55,479 nucleotides of DNA from Streptomyces sp. NRRL F-4489 (GCF_001509485.1 NZ_LLZI01000230.1:1-55479); one strand, 5' to 3'; positions 32,096 through 42,591 are shown, counted from the first letter of the stretch. Notes: generated by a model from the sequence alone, not told the origin. Translations and numbers: made by a program.

Positions 32096-33235
32096 TCACC
32101 AGTAGCGGCCGGCCAGCATCGCCTCCAGCGCGTCCCGGTGCAGGATCAGCCCGTCGGGGTCGTCCGGGACCGGCACCTCGCCGAAGTGCACGCGCCGGTA
32201 GGCGATCCGCAGCATCACCACGGCGTGCCGCAGGGCCGCGTAGAGGGTGAAGAACTCCATCGCGCGCGGCCGGTGGCCGGTCAGCCGGGCGTAGCGGCGC
32301 TCCACGCGGTCGCGGTCGAGGAAGCCGGGCAGCCCGCGCCGGCCGCCCTGTTCGGCGAGGTCCTGGAAGAAGCGGTGGAGGTAGATCATCCAGCCGAGGT
32401 CCAGTTCGCGCGGGCCGAGCGCGGCCAACTCCCAGTCGAGCACCGCGGCCGGTGCGAAACCGTCGTAGACGATATTGCCGATCCGGGCGTCGCCCCAGCT
32501 CAGGACGGTGTCGCCGGGGTCGTCGGCACCGGTCGGCCAGTGGTCGGCGAGCCAGCCGAAGCCGCGCTCGATCAGCGGTGAGCGCGGCAGGCCGTCAACG
32601 ACCCAGTGGTAGTAGGCGCGTTGGGCCTCGACATGGCGCCGGAGCGGGGTGCCGGGGCCGGGCAGCGCCAGGAACGCGGCGGCGTCCGCGGGCACCTGGT
32701 CGTGCAGCCGGGCCAGGACGGCGACGCTGGCGGTCTCCAGGCGGTCGCGTTCGGCGCCGGTGGCGTCGTGCAGCCAGTTCCCCTCGTAGGTGTACGGCAT
32801 GACGTCGGGCGGGACGCGGCCGGCGGCGCGGGCCATCACGAAGAACGGCGCGCCGAGGGGCGCGGGGTCCTCCTCCAGCCAGAGGGTGCGCGGCACCGGC
32901 AGGTCGGTGCGGGCGGCGACCAGGGCCATGGTGCGGTACTGGCGGGGCATGTCGTAGCGGGGGAAGACGGTGTACGCGGCGGGGTCGGCGGCGAGCCGCA
33001 GGGCGCAGGCGGCCGGGATGCGGCCCGGGCGGCCGGAGGCCGGAAGGCCGGCGGCGGCCGGGTCCGGGTGCGCGATGTCGAAGAGCAGGGTCTCGCTGGA
33101 CATGCCGTTGGAGGCGGGCACGGTGGCGGCGGTGGCGCGGGCGCCGGGGAGCTTGGTGCCGAGCCAGGCGGTGAGCCGCCGGGTGAGGTCCTCGGGGTCG
33201 CGGGTGGTGGTGCGGGGGCGGGGCGCGGTGGTCAT
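32096..33235 (-). CDS. Phosphotransferase-family protein (APH/ACAD10-like kinase fold)
   Basis: A 379-residue kinase-like protein. The catalytic loop reads VLSWGDARIGNIVYDG, with Trp in place of the usual His, as in the acyl-CoA-dehydrogenase-associated group. It is followed by the metal-binding Asp of AVLDWELAALG. The N-lobe contains ETLLFDIAHPDP. It is joined to the upstream gene by an ATGA overlap and lies downstream of an acyl-CoA dehydrogenase. That supports a role in acyl-chain or sterol metabolism rather than drug resistance. Confidence 0.85.
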   Translation of the reverse strand: MTTAPRPRTTTRDPEDLTRRLTAWLGTKLPGARATAATVPASNGMSSETLLFDIAHPDPAAAGLPASGRPGRIPAACALRLAADPAAYTVFPRYDMPRQYRTMALVAARTDLPVPRTLWLEEDPAPLGAPFFVMARAAGRVPPDVMPYTYEGNWLHDATGAERDRLETASVAVLARLHDQVPADAAAFLALPGPGTPLRRHVEAQRAYYHWVVDGLPRSPLIERGFGWLADHWPTGADDPGDTVLSWGDARIGNIVYDGFAPAAVLDWELAALGPRELDLGWMIYLHRFFQDLAEQGGRRGLPGFLDRDRVERRYARLTGHRPRAMEFFTLYAALRHAVVMLRIAYRRVHFGEVPVPDDPDGLILHRDALEAMLAGRYW

Positions 33236-34377
33236 CGGGCGGCCTCCCCGCGGCGGGCCGGGGCGACCGCGTCGTAACCGGTGAAGCCGCTGGGGTCGTG
33301 GCGGCCGAAGCTGCCGTGTTCGAAGATGCCGTAGCCGGTGCGGCCGCCGAGGGTGAAGCGGGCGGCGTGGTCGGTGACGCCGTAGGCGGCGCGGGGGTGG
33401 GCGGCCGGGTCGGTCAGGTCGTAGCTCCGGCGGTCGGTCCAGCCGCGGCCCTGCCAGGTGCCGTGCTGCCAGTCGTCGGCGGGCGGGTAGCCCGCGCCGA
33501 GGGCGAGCGGTGAGGAGGTGAGGATCTCGGCGGTGAGGTCCAGGGGTTCGCGGTCGGGGCCGGTGAGGTGGATGACGGCCCGTTCGGGGTGGCGGGTGCC
33601 GGGGCGGTAGGTGATGTCGGCGTACGGCCAGCCGAGTTGGCGGTCGCGGGCGCCGTCGCGGACCAGCAGGGCCTCGTTGAGGGTGCGGTGCCCGTCGGCG
33701 TCCTCCTGGAGGATGACCATGACGAAGCGGTCGTCGAAGCGGACCGGGCACCACAGCCAGTGGAAGCCCTCGGTGGGCGCCTCGGCGGCGGCCCGGCCGC
33801 CGTCCTCGCCGGGTATCGGGCGCACGCCCCAGCTGCGGTCCCGCGTGCCGGTCCACTCCCCCGCGGTCACGGTGAGCCGTTCGCCGGCGGCCGTGATCGT
33901 GCCGGTGCAGGTGCCGGCCTGGACGAAGCGGCGGCCCTCCAGGATGAGCCGGCCGCCGCGGTGCTGGGTGTGGTGCGGTTCCCAGGTGGCGGGGAAGGCG
34001 GCGGTCCAGGTCAGGTCGTAGGCCAGGCCGTCCGGGTCGGCGGGGTCGGGGTCGCAGGTGAGCCGGAGGCGGCGCAGGGGCTCCTCGACGGTGATGGTGA
34101 GCGGGCCGACGGTGAGCGCCAGGCGGTCGTCGGTGAGCGCGTCGGAGGCCCGGACGGCGTGCAGCCGGTCGCCGAGCCGGAGGGTGGCGTAGGCGTCGAT
34201 GACGCCGGTGTTGGGGTAGACGCCGAGGCCGGCGATGAGCAGGGCGCGGCCGGTGTGGTCCAGGACGTGGAAGATGCAGCGGTCGTAGGCGTTGCGGTCG
34301 CTGGTGGCGACCTGCCGCATGGAGAGCGGTGCCTGGTGGATGGGGTATTCGTCGAGCGCGATCGGACGGTCGGACAC
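33232..34377 (-). CDS. Hypothetical protein, lipocalin-like (CrtC/AttH-like) fold suspected
   Basis: A 381-residue beta-rich protein with no signal peptide. Features such as TEGFHWLWCPVRFDDRFVMV, RDRSWGVRPIPGEDGG and GYGIFEHGSFGRHDPSGFTG resemble the double-barrel AttH/carotenoid-hydratase-like group, but I cannot confirm the family. The GTG start has AGGAGGGG upstream. It sits between an acyl-CoA dehydrogenase and a kinase-like protein to which it is translationally coupled. Confidence 0.65.
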   Translation of the reverse strand: MSDRPIALDEYPIHQAPLSMRQVATSDRNAYDRCIFHVLDHTGRALLIAGLGVYPNTGVIDAYATLRLGDRLHAVRASDALTDDRLALTVGPLTITVEEPLRRLRLTCDPDPADPDGLAYDLTWTAAFPATWEPHHTQHRGGRLILEGRRFVQAGTCTGTITAAGERLTVTAGEWTGTRDRSWGVRPIPGEDGGRAAAEAPTEGFHWLWCPVRFDDRFVMVILQEDADGHRTLNEALLVRDGARDRQLGWPYADITYRPGTRHPERAVIHLTGPDREPLDLTAEILTSSPLALGAGYPPADDWQHGTWQGRGWTDRRSYDLTDPAAHPRAAYGVTDHAARFTLGGRTGYGIFEHGSFGRHDPSGFTGYDAVAPARRGEAAR

Positions 34378-34518
34378 GGTCCCCTCCTGGGCTCGGCCGT
34401 ACTGCGGAAGTGGCAGGACTGAGCGAGGAGTTGACGGTACGTCAGATAGCCGGGGCAGGCCACACCCCGGCGGTGCGCGGTCCGGGCGGAGCGGGTGGTG
34501 CGGCCCCGCCCGGGACCG

Positions 34519-35691
34519 TCAGTGCGACTCGGGGCCGGCCAGATGGCGGGCGATCACCATCCGCTGGATCTGGTTGGTGCCCTCGACGATCTGGAGCACC
34601 TTGGCCTCGCGCATATAGCGCTCAACGGGGAAATCGGCGGTGTAGCCGTAGCCGCCGAGCAGCTGGACGGCGTCGGTGGTGACCCGCATCGCGGTGTCGG
34701 TGCAGAAGAGCTTGGCCATCGCCGCCTCCTTGGCGAACGGCAGACCCGCGTCGCGCAGCCGGGCGGCGCTCAGATACAGCGCCCGGCCGGCCTCCACCTG
34801 CGTCGCCAGCTCCGCGAGCATGAACCGCAGGCCCTGGAAGTCGGCGATCGGGCGGCCGAATTGGCGCCGGCCCGCGGTGTACGCCAGCGCCTCGTCCAGC
34901 GCGGCCTGGGCGACGCCGATGGCGCACGCGGCGATGCCGAGCCGGCCGGAGTCCAGGGCGGAGAGCGCGATGGAGAAGCCCTGCCCCTCCTCGCCGATCC
35001 GGCGGGCGTCGGACACCCGCACCCCGTCGAAGTGCAGCTGCGCGGTCGGCGAGCCCTTCATGCCCATCTTGCGCTCGGGCCGGGCCGCGGTGAGCCCCTC
35101 GGCGTCGCCGGGGACGAGGAAGGCGGTGATGCCGTGCGGACCGCTGCCGCCGGTGCGGGCCAGCACGGTGTAGAAGTCGGCGATCCCGCCGTGGGTCGTC
35201 CACGCCTTGGTGCCCTCGATGGTCCAGACGTCGCCGCTGCGGGTGGCGCGGGTGGTCAGCGAGGCGGCGTCGGAGCCGGCGGCGGGCTCGGAGAGGCAGT
35301 AGGCGCCCAGCAGGCCGCCGCCGAGCATGGCCGGCAGGTGCTCGGCGCGCTGCTCCTTGGTGCCGTAGCCGGCGAGCGCGTGGCAGGCCAGGGTGTGCAC
35401 GCTGACGCCGAGGCCGACGGTGAGCCGGGCGGCCGCGAGCTCCTCCAGGACCTGGAGGTAGACCTCGTAGGGCTGGTCGCCGCCGCCGAACTCCGACGCG
35501 TACGGCAGGGAGAGCAGTCCGGATTCGGAGAGCAGGGTGAACAGCGCGCGGGGGAAGCGGCCGGCTTCCTCCTCCTCGGCGGCCGGCGGGCGGATCTCGC
35601 GCTCGGCGAGCTCCCGGACCAGGGCCATCAGGTCGCGGGCCTCCTCGGTGGGCAGCCTGCGGTCCACCGGCGGGGGAACATACTCGGTCAT
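34519..35691 (-). CDS. Acyl-CoA dehydrogenase
   Basis: A 390-residue flavoenzyme of usual length that introduces a double bond into acyl-CoA. FAD-binding marks include AYCLSEPAAGSDAASLTTRA and WTIEGTKAWTTHGG. The catalytic Glu is in LQIVEGTNQIQRMVIARHL. ATG 35691 has GGGAGGAG nine bases upstream. It is probably the first gene of the three-gene unit running left to 32096. The specific acyl chain is unknown. Confidence 0.95.
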   Translation of the reverse strand: MTEYVPPPVDRRLPTEEARDLMALVRELAEREIRPPAAEEEEAGRFPRALFTLLSESGLLSLPYASEFGGGDQPYEVYLQVLEELAAARLTVGLGVSVHTLACHALAGYGTKEQRAEHLPAMLGGGLLGAYCLSEPAAGSDAASLTTRATRSGDVWTIEGTKAWTTHGGIADFYTVLARTGGSGPHGITAFLVPGDAEGLTAARPERKMGMKGSPTAQLHFDGVRVSDARRIGEEGQGFSIALSALDSGRLGIAACAIGVAQAALDEALAYTAGRRQFGRPIADFQGLRFMLAELATQVEAGRALYLSAARLRDAGLPFAKEAAMAKLFCTDTAMRVTTDAVQLLGGYGYTADFPVERYMREAKVLQIVEGTNQIQRMVIARHLAGPESH

Positions 35692-35921
35692 GGCGGCGCT
35701 CTCCTCCCTTTCGGGCGCTGCGGCGACGCGCGCGCGGGGTGGGCGGCGGCGCCGGTATCCGTCGTGCCTCGGCCGATGATCGCCCTCCGGGTCGCGGATG
35801 GCGATGACCTGCGGCTGTGGCGCTAGGAGTATGCCCGATCGGCGGCCCGCCGTCACGGGTCGATCTTCGATCACCGGCCCGTACCGGGCCACTTGGCGGC
35901 CGGACCGGACCGGGACACCGA

Positions 35922-35964
35922 ATTGGTCCGAACCATTGACGCACTGGTCTAGTCCTTCTACCTT
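35922..35964 (+). promoter_or_regulatory. Chitinase promoter with two DasR-type (dre) operators
   Basis: ATTGGTCCGAACCATT (35922-35937) and ACTGGTCTAGTCCTTC (35943-35958) both resemble the dre consensus built on TGGTCTAGACCA. The second lies exactly between -35 (TTGACG, 35936-35941) and -10 (TACCTT, 35959-35964), spacer 17. DasR bound here would block transcription until glucosamine-6-phosphate accumulates. The remainder of the 35692-36056 gap shows nothing else. Confidence 0.75.
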
Positions 35965-36056
35965 CTCACCAACGTTCCGCGCGTTCATGCCAATTCGGCA
36001 GGCATACGGGCCGGGACGCCGCCCTGCTCCACCCTCGCCCCCTCCGAGGAGACGAC

Positions 36057-37370
<1,314 letters not shown>

Positions 37371-37396
37371 CGGGACCGGCCACGGGTACGGGGAAC

Positions 37397-37430
37397 GAGC
37401 GGGCGGGAGGCATCGACCTCCCGCCCGCTC
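37397..37430. terminator. Terminator after the chitinase gene
   Basis: A perfect 14-bp stem (GAGCGGGCGGGAGG and its complement) with a six-base loop CATCGA, between the convergent chitinase and TetR genes. Confidence 0.85.
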
Positions 37431-37454
37431 AACTTGCTTGCCTGCCTGAGTGTT

Positions 37455-37467
37455 TGACGTGGCGTCA
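37455..37467. promoter_or_regulatory. Inverted repeat TGAC-N5-GTCA at the 3' end of the TetR gene
   Basis: TGACGTGGCGTCA, overlapping the TetR stop codon. It matches the repeat at 38163-38175 in form and sequence, so both may bind the TetR protein encoded between them. Confidence 0.35.
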
Positions 37468-38121
37468 TAAAGTGGTCGGCCGAGGAGGCGCCGGAAAATC
37501 CGGCTCGTACTCCTCGATCAGCCGCAGGGTGTCCCCCAGGCCGCGCACCAGCAGCGAGACCACCGTCTCCCGGGGCAGCTCCGGCCGCTCGATCCAGTCC
37601 AGGGTGACGCCCTCCACGCTGGAGAGCCAGCCGGTCAGCGCCGTCCGGGCGAGCGGCGGGATCTCCTCGCGGCCCCAGGCACCCCGGGCGATGGTCCCCA
37701 GCAGCCGGGTGCGGACCCGGGCCCGGATGGCCAGCACCTCGGCGTCGAAGCCGACCCCGCCGGTGACGATCGCGCGGTAGGCGGCCTGGTGGTGCTGGGC
37801 GTAGCGGAGGTAGCCGTCGACGGTGCGCCGGACGCGTTCGACGGGCGGCAGCTCATGGGTGCTGCCGGCGCGCTGGACCAGTTCGCCGACCGCGTCCTCG
37901 ATGATCGCCAGGTAGTAGCCCCGCTTGCTGCCGAAGTAGTAGTAGATCAGGCCCTTGGCGACGCCGGCCCGGCGGGCGATGTCGTCCATGGACAGCGCGT
38001 CGTAGGACGTATCGGCGAACAGCGTCCGCCCGGTGGCTATCAGTTCGGCGCGGCGCACCCGCGACCGCTCGGTACCGCCGGGCCGCGAGGCCGTCCGTCC
38101 GCGCTGTTGACTCTTATTCAA
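37465..38121 (-). CDS. TetR-family transcriptional regulator
   Basis: A 218-residue regulator with an N-terminal helix-turn-helix (DALSMDDIARRAGVAKGLIY, then YYFGSKRGYYLA, about residues 40-72) and a helical ligand-binding C-terminal domain. The start is a TTG at 38121 preceded by AGGGCGG; no ATG or GTG is better placed. It is divergent from the DUF6230/DUF6114 pair and is probably their regulator. Confidence 0.9.
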   Translation of the reverse strand: MNKSQQRGRTASRPGGTERSRVRRAELIATGRTLFADTSYDALSMDDIARRAGVAKGLIYYYFGSKRGYYLAIIEDAVGELVQRAGSTHELPPVERVRRTVDGYLRYAQHHQAAYRAIVTGGVGFDAEVLAIRARVRTRLLGTIARGAWGREEIPPLARTALTGWLSSVEGVTLDWIERPELPRETVVSLLVRGLGDTLRLIEEYEPDFPAPPRPTTL

Positions 38122-38162
38122 AATCCGCCCTACTCTCCAACTGCCGGGTAATCAGGCGAGTA

Positions 38163-38175
38163 TGACAGCGCGTCA
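38163..38175. promoter_or_regulatory. Candidate TetR operator upstream of the DUF6230 gene
   Basis: TGACAGCGCGTCA, an inverted repeat with 4-base outer arms TGAC/GTCA, in the 200-bp gap between the divergent TetR and DUF6230 genes. It shares 10 of 13 bases with the repeat at 37455. Confidence 0.45.
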
Positions 38176-38321
38176 CACCGCTGTTGCCGGTCCGCGACGG
38201 GCGTGCCCCAGTCAGCCGTACCACCGCCGCGGACAGTCACGTCATCTCCATACCTCCGCACCTCCGCGTCTCCACTCAGCACTTCCCTCGCGCATTCGAC
38301 CACTGCCCCGGGGAGGAACCG

Positions 38322-38936
38322 GTGAGCACTCCGCACAGCAGGGCACCCGAAGGACGGACCTCCTGGAAGAAGACCGCGGTGGCGGCGGTACCCGCGGTAC
38401 TCGCCGTGGGCGCCCTGGCCACCGTGATGGCCCAGGGCGTACTGGCCGCCTCGTTCGCGGTGTCCGGCACCAACTTCCAGGTCTCCTCGGGCCGGCTGAC
38501 CAGCAGCGGCCTCGCCTCGTACGTGCACACCGACCGCGACACCGACGACCGCGGCCACCCGGTGGCGCTGCTGGGCATCGGCAAGGCCGAACTGGCCGAC
38601 ATCTGCCAGGCGGCGCGGGTGCCGACGCCGGTGGGGACGGTGGTGTTCAAGCTGACCGCGGGCGGCGCGGCGGGGCCGGTGCGCGCGGACAGCCTCGTCA
38701 TCGACGGTGAGGACCTGGTGGGCGACGCCCGGTTCGGCACCGCGCAGATCGGCCGGGACGCCGGGACGCTGGACGCGGTGCCGGGCGTGAAGGGCCCGCG
38801 CGGGAAGTTCGGGCTCCAGGCCGGGAACATCGAGGTGGCCGGCGTCAAGTCGCACGCCTGGTCGGCGACCGGCGGCAACTTCCGCCTCAAGGGCCTGCGG
38901 GTGAGCGTCAGCCTGGACGGGCGGACGTGTTTCTGA
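38322..38936 (+). CDS. DUF6230-family protein, membrane-anchored
   Basis: A 204-residue protein with an N-terminal hydrophobic helix that could be an anchor or signal (AVAAVPAVLAVGALATVMAQ, then GVLAASFAVSG). The remainder is a beta-rich outside domain (SSGRLTSSGLASYVHTDRDT) with a final Cys-Phe. GTG 38322 has GGAGG five bases upstream. Older annotations of homologues say cholesterol esterase, but no Ser-His-Asp hydrolase motif is visible. It overlaps the next gene by 10 bp. Confidence 0.8.
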   Translation: MSTPHSRAPEGRTSWKKTAVAAVPAVLAVGALATVMAQGVLAASFAVSGTNFQVSSGRLTSSGLASYVHTDRDTDDRGHPVALLGIGKAELADICQAARVPTPVGTVVFKLTAGGAAGPVRADSLVIDGEDLVGDARFGTAQIGRDAGTLDAVPGVKGPRGKFGLQAGNIEVAGVKSHAWSATGGNFRLKGLRVSVSLDGRTCF

Positions 38937-39961
38937 GGGCGCGGCGGGCCCGGTGGGGCGCCCGGCTCGACGGGGCGCCGCCCTGGCCGGAGCGGCGGGC
39001 GGCGCTGCGGCGGTGGCGCCGCACCCGCCCCTTCTGGGCCGGCCTGCTGCTCCTCCTCGCCGGCGCGGAGCTCCTGATCATCCCGCTCTCCCCGCTGAAC
39101 GTCCTGGTCAGCCTGGGCCTGGGCGGACTGGCCGCGCTCGGCATCGGCCTGGCGCTGATGGTGGCCGGCCTCTTCCTCTGGTACGCCCCGGCCGCGCACC
39201 ACTACGTGAGCGTCAACGCGCTGATCCTCTCCGTCCTCTCCTTCGCCGCGACCAACCTCGGCGGCTTCCTGGTCGGCACGCTGCTGGGCATCGCGGGCGG
39301 GGCGCTGGGGTTCGGGTGGACGCCGGGGGTGGCGGAGGCGGGGGCGGCGGAGGCGGGGGCGCCGGCGGAGACCGGGACGGAAGCGGCGGGGTCCCCGGTG
39401 GGCGGTACGTCCGCGGACCGTACGCCTCCGGGCCCGCGCGGCGCCGCCGGCGGCAAGGCCCTCACCGCCGCCCTCCCCCTCGCCCTGCCCCTCGCCCTGC
39501 TCACCGCCCTCGGTGGCCCGGCGCAGCGGGCCGGCGCGGCCCCTCCCCCGGCGCCACCGGCCCCGCCGACCGTGACCACCACCCGCTTCGCGCCCCAGGG
39601 CTTCACCCTGGCCGGGGTCACCACCGTCCCCACCGTCAACGGCCCCCGGAAGGTGATGGTGCTCCGCATGCGGGCCGCGTCACTCACCGACTACCGCCTC
39701 ACCACCCACGACGCCCAGGGCCCCCAACTCGGCCTGTCCGCCGACGCGTTGGACCTCAAGGGCGCGGTGACCCTCTACCTCACCAAGTTCAGCGGCTGCA
39801 TCGAGGGCGTGCTCTGCCTCACCTTCACCCCCGACACCCTCCCGGTCCCCCCGGTCGTCCCGCCCTTCGTCTACATGACCCGGGTCAGCGCCGAACAGGC
39901 CCTCGTCACCTCCGACGTGATCGTCGCCAACGGCCTGCGCCTCCAGGCAGCCGGCCACTGA
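38927..39961 (+). CDS. DUF6114-family membrane protein
   Basis: A 344-residue protein. The first 120 residues hold about four membrane segments (FWAGLLLLLAGAELLIIPL, VSLGLGGLAALGIGLALMVA, ALILSVLSFAATNLGGFLVG). A low-complexity Ala/Gly/Pro linker follows, then another hydrophobic segment (ALPLALPLALLTALGG), and a beta-rich C-terminal domain of about 130 residues (VLRMRAASLTDYRLTTHDAQ). The C-terminal domain has strand patterns like the DUF6230 protein encoded upstream, so the two may interact. Function unknown. Confidence 0.8.
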   Translation: MFLRARRARWGARLDGAPPWPERRAALRRWRRTRPFWAGLLLLLAGAELLIIPLSPLNVLVSLGLGGLAALGIGLALMVAGLFLWYAPAAHHYVSVNALILSVLSFAATNLGGFLVGTLLGIAGGALGFGWTPGVAEAGAAEAGAPAETGTEAAGSPVGGTSADRTPPGPRGAAGGKALTAALPLALPLALLTALGGPAQRAGAAPPPAPPAPPTVTTTRFAPQGFTLAGVTTVPTVNGPRKVMVLRMRAASLTDYRLTTHDAQGPQLGLSADALDLKGAVTLYLTKFSGCIEGVLCLTFTPDTLPVPPVVPPFVYMTRVSAEQALVTSDVIVANGLRLQAAGH

Positions 39962-40141
39962 CCACCGGCGGCCGCCCCCACGCCACTCGCCCCCAACACG
40001 CCCGGAACTGAACGCCCTCACCGGACGCCCCCTTGCCCGAAGCCCCCAACCGCACAACCCTTACCGCTACGGCGCTGACCGCCCGGCACGGGACGCACCG
40101 TCCCACCCGCCGCTGCCGAACGACCCGCAAGGAGGCCGCCC

Positions 40142-41665
40142 GTGGCACGCTACGCGAACCCTGGTTCCCCCGATGCCGTGATGTCCTACCGGTCCCGCTA
40201 CGACCACTGGATCGGCGGGGAGTTCGTGGCCCCCGCGCAGGGCCGGTACTTCGAGAATCCGACACCGGTCAACGGCCAGGCGTTCACCGAGGTCGCCCGG
40301 GGCACCGCCGAGGACGTCGAACGCGCCCTGGACGCCGCGCACGCGGCCGCCCCCGGCTGGGCCCGCACCCCCGCCGCCGAACGCGCCGCCGTCCTCAACC
40401 GCATCGCCGACCGGATGGAAGCCCACCTGGAGGAGCTGGCGGTCGCCGAGAGCTGGGAGAACGGCAAACCGGTGCGGGAGGCGCTGGCCGCCGACATCCC
40501 GCTCGCCATCGATCACTTCCGCTACTTCGCGGGCGCGGTCCGCGCCCAGGAGGGCACCCTCTCGGAGATCGACGAGGACACCGTCGCGTACCACTTCCAC
40601 GAGCCGCTGGGCGTGGTCGGCCAGATCATCCCCTGGAACTTCCCGATCCTGATGGCCTCCTGGAAGCTCGCCCCGGCGCTGGCCGCGGGCAACGCCGTGG
40701 TGCTCAAGCCCGCCGAACAGACCCCCGCCTCCATCCACTTCCTGATGAGCCTGATCGCCGACCTGCTGCCGCCGGGCGTGGTCAACATCGTCAACGGTTT
40801 CGGCGTCGAGGCCGGCAAACCGCTGGCGTCCAGCCCCCGGGTGGCGAAGATCGCGTTCACCGGCGAGACCACCACCGGCCGGCTGATCATGCAGTACGCC
40901 TCCGAGCACATCCGGCCGGTCACCCTGGAACTGGGCGGCAAGAGCCCCAACATCTTCTTCGACGACGTCTCCGCCGCCGCGGACGACTTCCGCGACAAGG
41001 CCCTCGAGGGCTTCACCATGTTCGCCCTCAACCAGGGCGAGGTGTGCACCTGCCCGTCCCGCGCCCTGATCCAGCGCGGCCACTACGCCGACTTCCTCGC
41101 GGACGGCGTGGCCCGTACGGAGCGCATCGTCCAGGGCCACCCCCTCGACACCGACACCATGGTCGGCGCCCAGGCATCCAACGACCAGCTGGAGAAGATC
41201 CTCTCCTACATCGACATCGGCCAGAAGGAAGGCGCCCGCGTCCTGACCGGCGGCACCCGCGCCGAACTCGACGGCGAACTGGCCGGCGGCTACTACGTCC
41301 GCCCCACCGTCTTCGAGGGCGACAACACCATGCGGATCTTCCAGGAGGAGATCTTCGGCCCGGTCGTCGCCGTCACCCCGTTCACCGACTTCACCGACGC
41401 GATCTCCCTCGCCAACGACACCCTCTACGGCCTCGGCGCCGGCGTCTGGACCCGCGACGGCTCCACCGCCTACCGCGCCGGCCGAGCCATCCAGGCCGGC
41501 CGCGTCTGGACCAACTGCTACCACGCCTACCCGGCCCACGCCGCCTTCGGCGGCTACAAACAATCCGGCATCGGCCGCGAAAACCACAAAATGATGCTCG
41601 ACCATTACCAGCAGACCAAGAACCTGCTGGTCTCGTACTCACCGAAGAAGCTGGGCTTCTTCTAA
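40142..41665 (+). CDS. NAD-dependent aldehyde dehydrogenase (ExaC/AldA type)
   Basis: A 507-residue aldehyde dehydrogenase. It has the cofactor-binding [19 protein letters not shown], the general-base Glu in [13 protein letters not shown] (about 263) and the catalytic Cys in [15 protein letters not shown] (about 301). Tandem Cys-Thr-Cys is typical of the acetaldehyde/chloroacetaldehyde subgroup. GTG 40142 has AAGGAGG upstream. It is followed by a hairpin that lies across the end of the integrase pseudogene. Confidence 0.95.
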   Translation: MARYANPGSPDAVMSYRSRYDHWIGGEFVAPAQGRYFENPTPVNGQAFTEVARGTAEDVERALDAAHAAAPGWARTPAAERAAVLNRIADRMEAHLEELAVAESWENGKPVREALAADIPLAIDHFRYFAGAVRAQEGTLSEIDEDTVAYHFHEPLGVVGQIIPWNFPILMASWKLAPALAAGNAVVLKPAEQTPASIHFLMSLIADLLPPGVVNIVNGFGVEAGKPLASSPRVAKIAFTGETTTGRLIMQYASEHIRPVTLELGGKSPNIFFDDVSAAADDFRDKALEGFTMFALNQGEVCTCPSRALIQRGHYADFLADGVARTERIVQGHPLDTDTMVGAQASNDQLEKILSYIDIGQKEGARVLTGGTRAELDGELAGGYYVRPTVFEGDNTMRIFQEEIFGPVVAVTPFTDFTDAISLANDTLYGLGAGVWTRDGSTAYRAGRAIQAGRVWTNCYHAYPAHAAFGGYKQSGIGRENHKMMLDHYQQTKNLLVSYSPKKLGFF

Positions 41666-41675
41666 CCAAACACGA

Positions 41676-41721
41676 GGAAGGCGCCTGACCTGGGCTTTTA
41701 CCGGTCCGCCAGGCGCCTTCC
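41676..41721 (+). terminator. Terminator-like hairpin after the aldehyde dehydrogenase gene
   Basis: 12-bp arms GGAAGGCGCCTG (41676-41687) and CAGGCGCCTTCC (41710-41721) around a 22-base loop that contains CTTTT. It overlaps the 3' end of the integrase remnant, so the element boundary must lie close by. Confidence 0.65.
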
Positions 41722-42591
41722 GCTCGTACCGAGCAGACCAGGGATCGGTTTACGCCATAACTCCCAGTTCCTCCCCCTGGTCTCCCGCCCCTGACCAGCT
41801 GTTCCGGACCAGTCGCGGACCAAAACTCCGACCCACCCCGCAGGCGCCCCTCCCCGACTGGCGCGGTCCCACTCCATCATCGACTGCTCGATGAGGCGGT
41901 TGGCCTGCTCCCGGAGCCCGTCCAGGAATTTGGCGTAGTGGCGGAAGAGGACGGCGATGCTCTGCCCTGCGCGGCGAGCGCATTCGGCAGGGTCCACACC
42001 GGAGTACAGCCAGAACGAGATCCCGGCGTGCCGGAGGTCGTAAGGCCGCTTGGCCGGACCGGAGACGAGTTCGGTGCGGGTCAGGGCCTACTTCCTTGCC
42101 CGCGCCCACGTCTTGTTGTAAGCGGAGGCGTCCACATAGTTGCCGGCCTCGTTCCGGAACAGCCGTCCGTCAGGCGCCACCCCGAACCGTTCGACGTGCG
42201 CGCGGAGCATACGCACGAACTGCGGCGGGATGGGCACGGGCCGGGTGGCGGAAGCCGCGCGGCGCTTGAGCGAGTGCACCTCGTGCACCGCGCCGTCGTT
42301 CGACCACTCCTTGCCGGCGACGACCACGCCACCCGACAGGTTGAGCATCCCCCAGCCGGTCTCGGGCAGATGGCACTGTTCGAGCCGGAGGTGAATGACC
42401 TCCGCCGGACGCATCGCCGCGTAGTACATGCAGCCGAAGAACGCCTCCAGGTGCGGGCCGCGCCCGCGCTGCTGAGCGACCGCCGCGAGATGGGGCGCTT
42501 GTCCGCGAGCGCGCATTCTGTAGAACGCCGACGGACTCATACGGATCTCTGCCAGAACCTCAGCGAGCTTCAGCGCCGGGGGACGAGCCAT
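41698..42591 (-). pseudogene. Excisionase-integrase fusion remnant with internal amber stop
   Basis: Residues 1-35 read as a small excisionase-type helix-turn-helix (PALKLAEVLAEIRMSPSAFY, then RMRARGQAPH). They run straight into the catalytic half of a tyrosine recombinase: the first catalytic Arg in YYAAMRPAEVIHLRLEQCHL, the His/Arg box in RPYDLRHAGISFWLYSGV and the Tyr in LFRHYAKFLDG. The N-terminal arm-binding and core-binding domains of the integrase are missing. A TAG at 42088-42090 interrupts the frame between NKTWARARK and ALTRTELVSGPAK, with no change of frame. This is the wreck of the xis-int module of an actinomycete integrative element. Confidence 0.82.

Noticed and set aside
37397..37467. 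TGACGTGGCGTCA as part of the chitinase terminator
   Set aside because: The terminator stem is complete at 37430. The repeat lies 25 bases further on and matches the one upstream of the DUF6230 gene instead.
38231..38244. A third TetR site (GGACAGTCACGTCA)
   Set aside because: The half-site spacing is six instead of five and the outer base does not match, so I did not list it as an operator.
41676..42591. A tRNA attachment site for the integrative element
   Set aside because: I found no tRNA or tRNA 3' end near the integrase remnant, and no direct repeat pair that I could defend as attL/attR.
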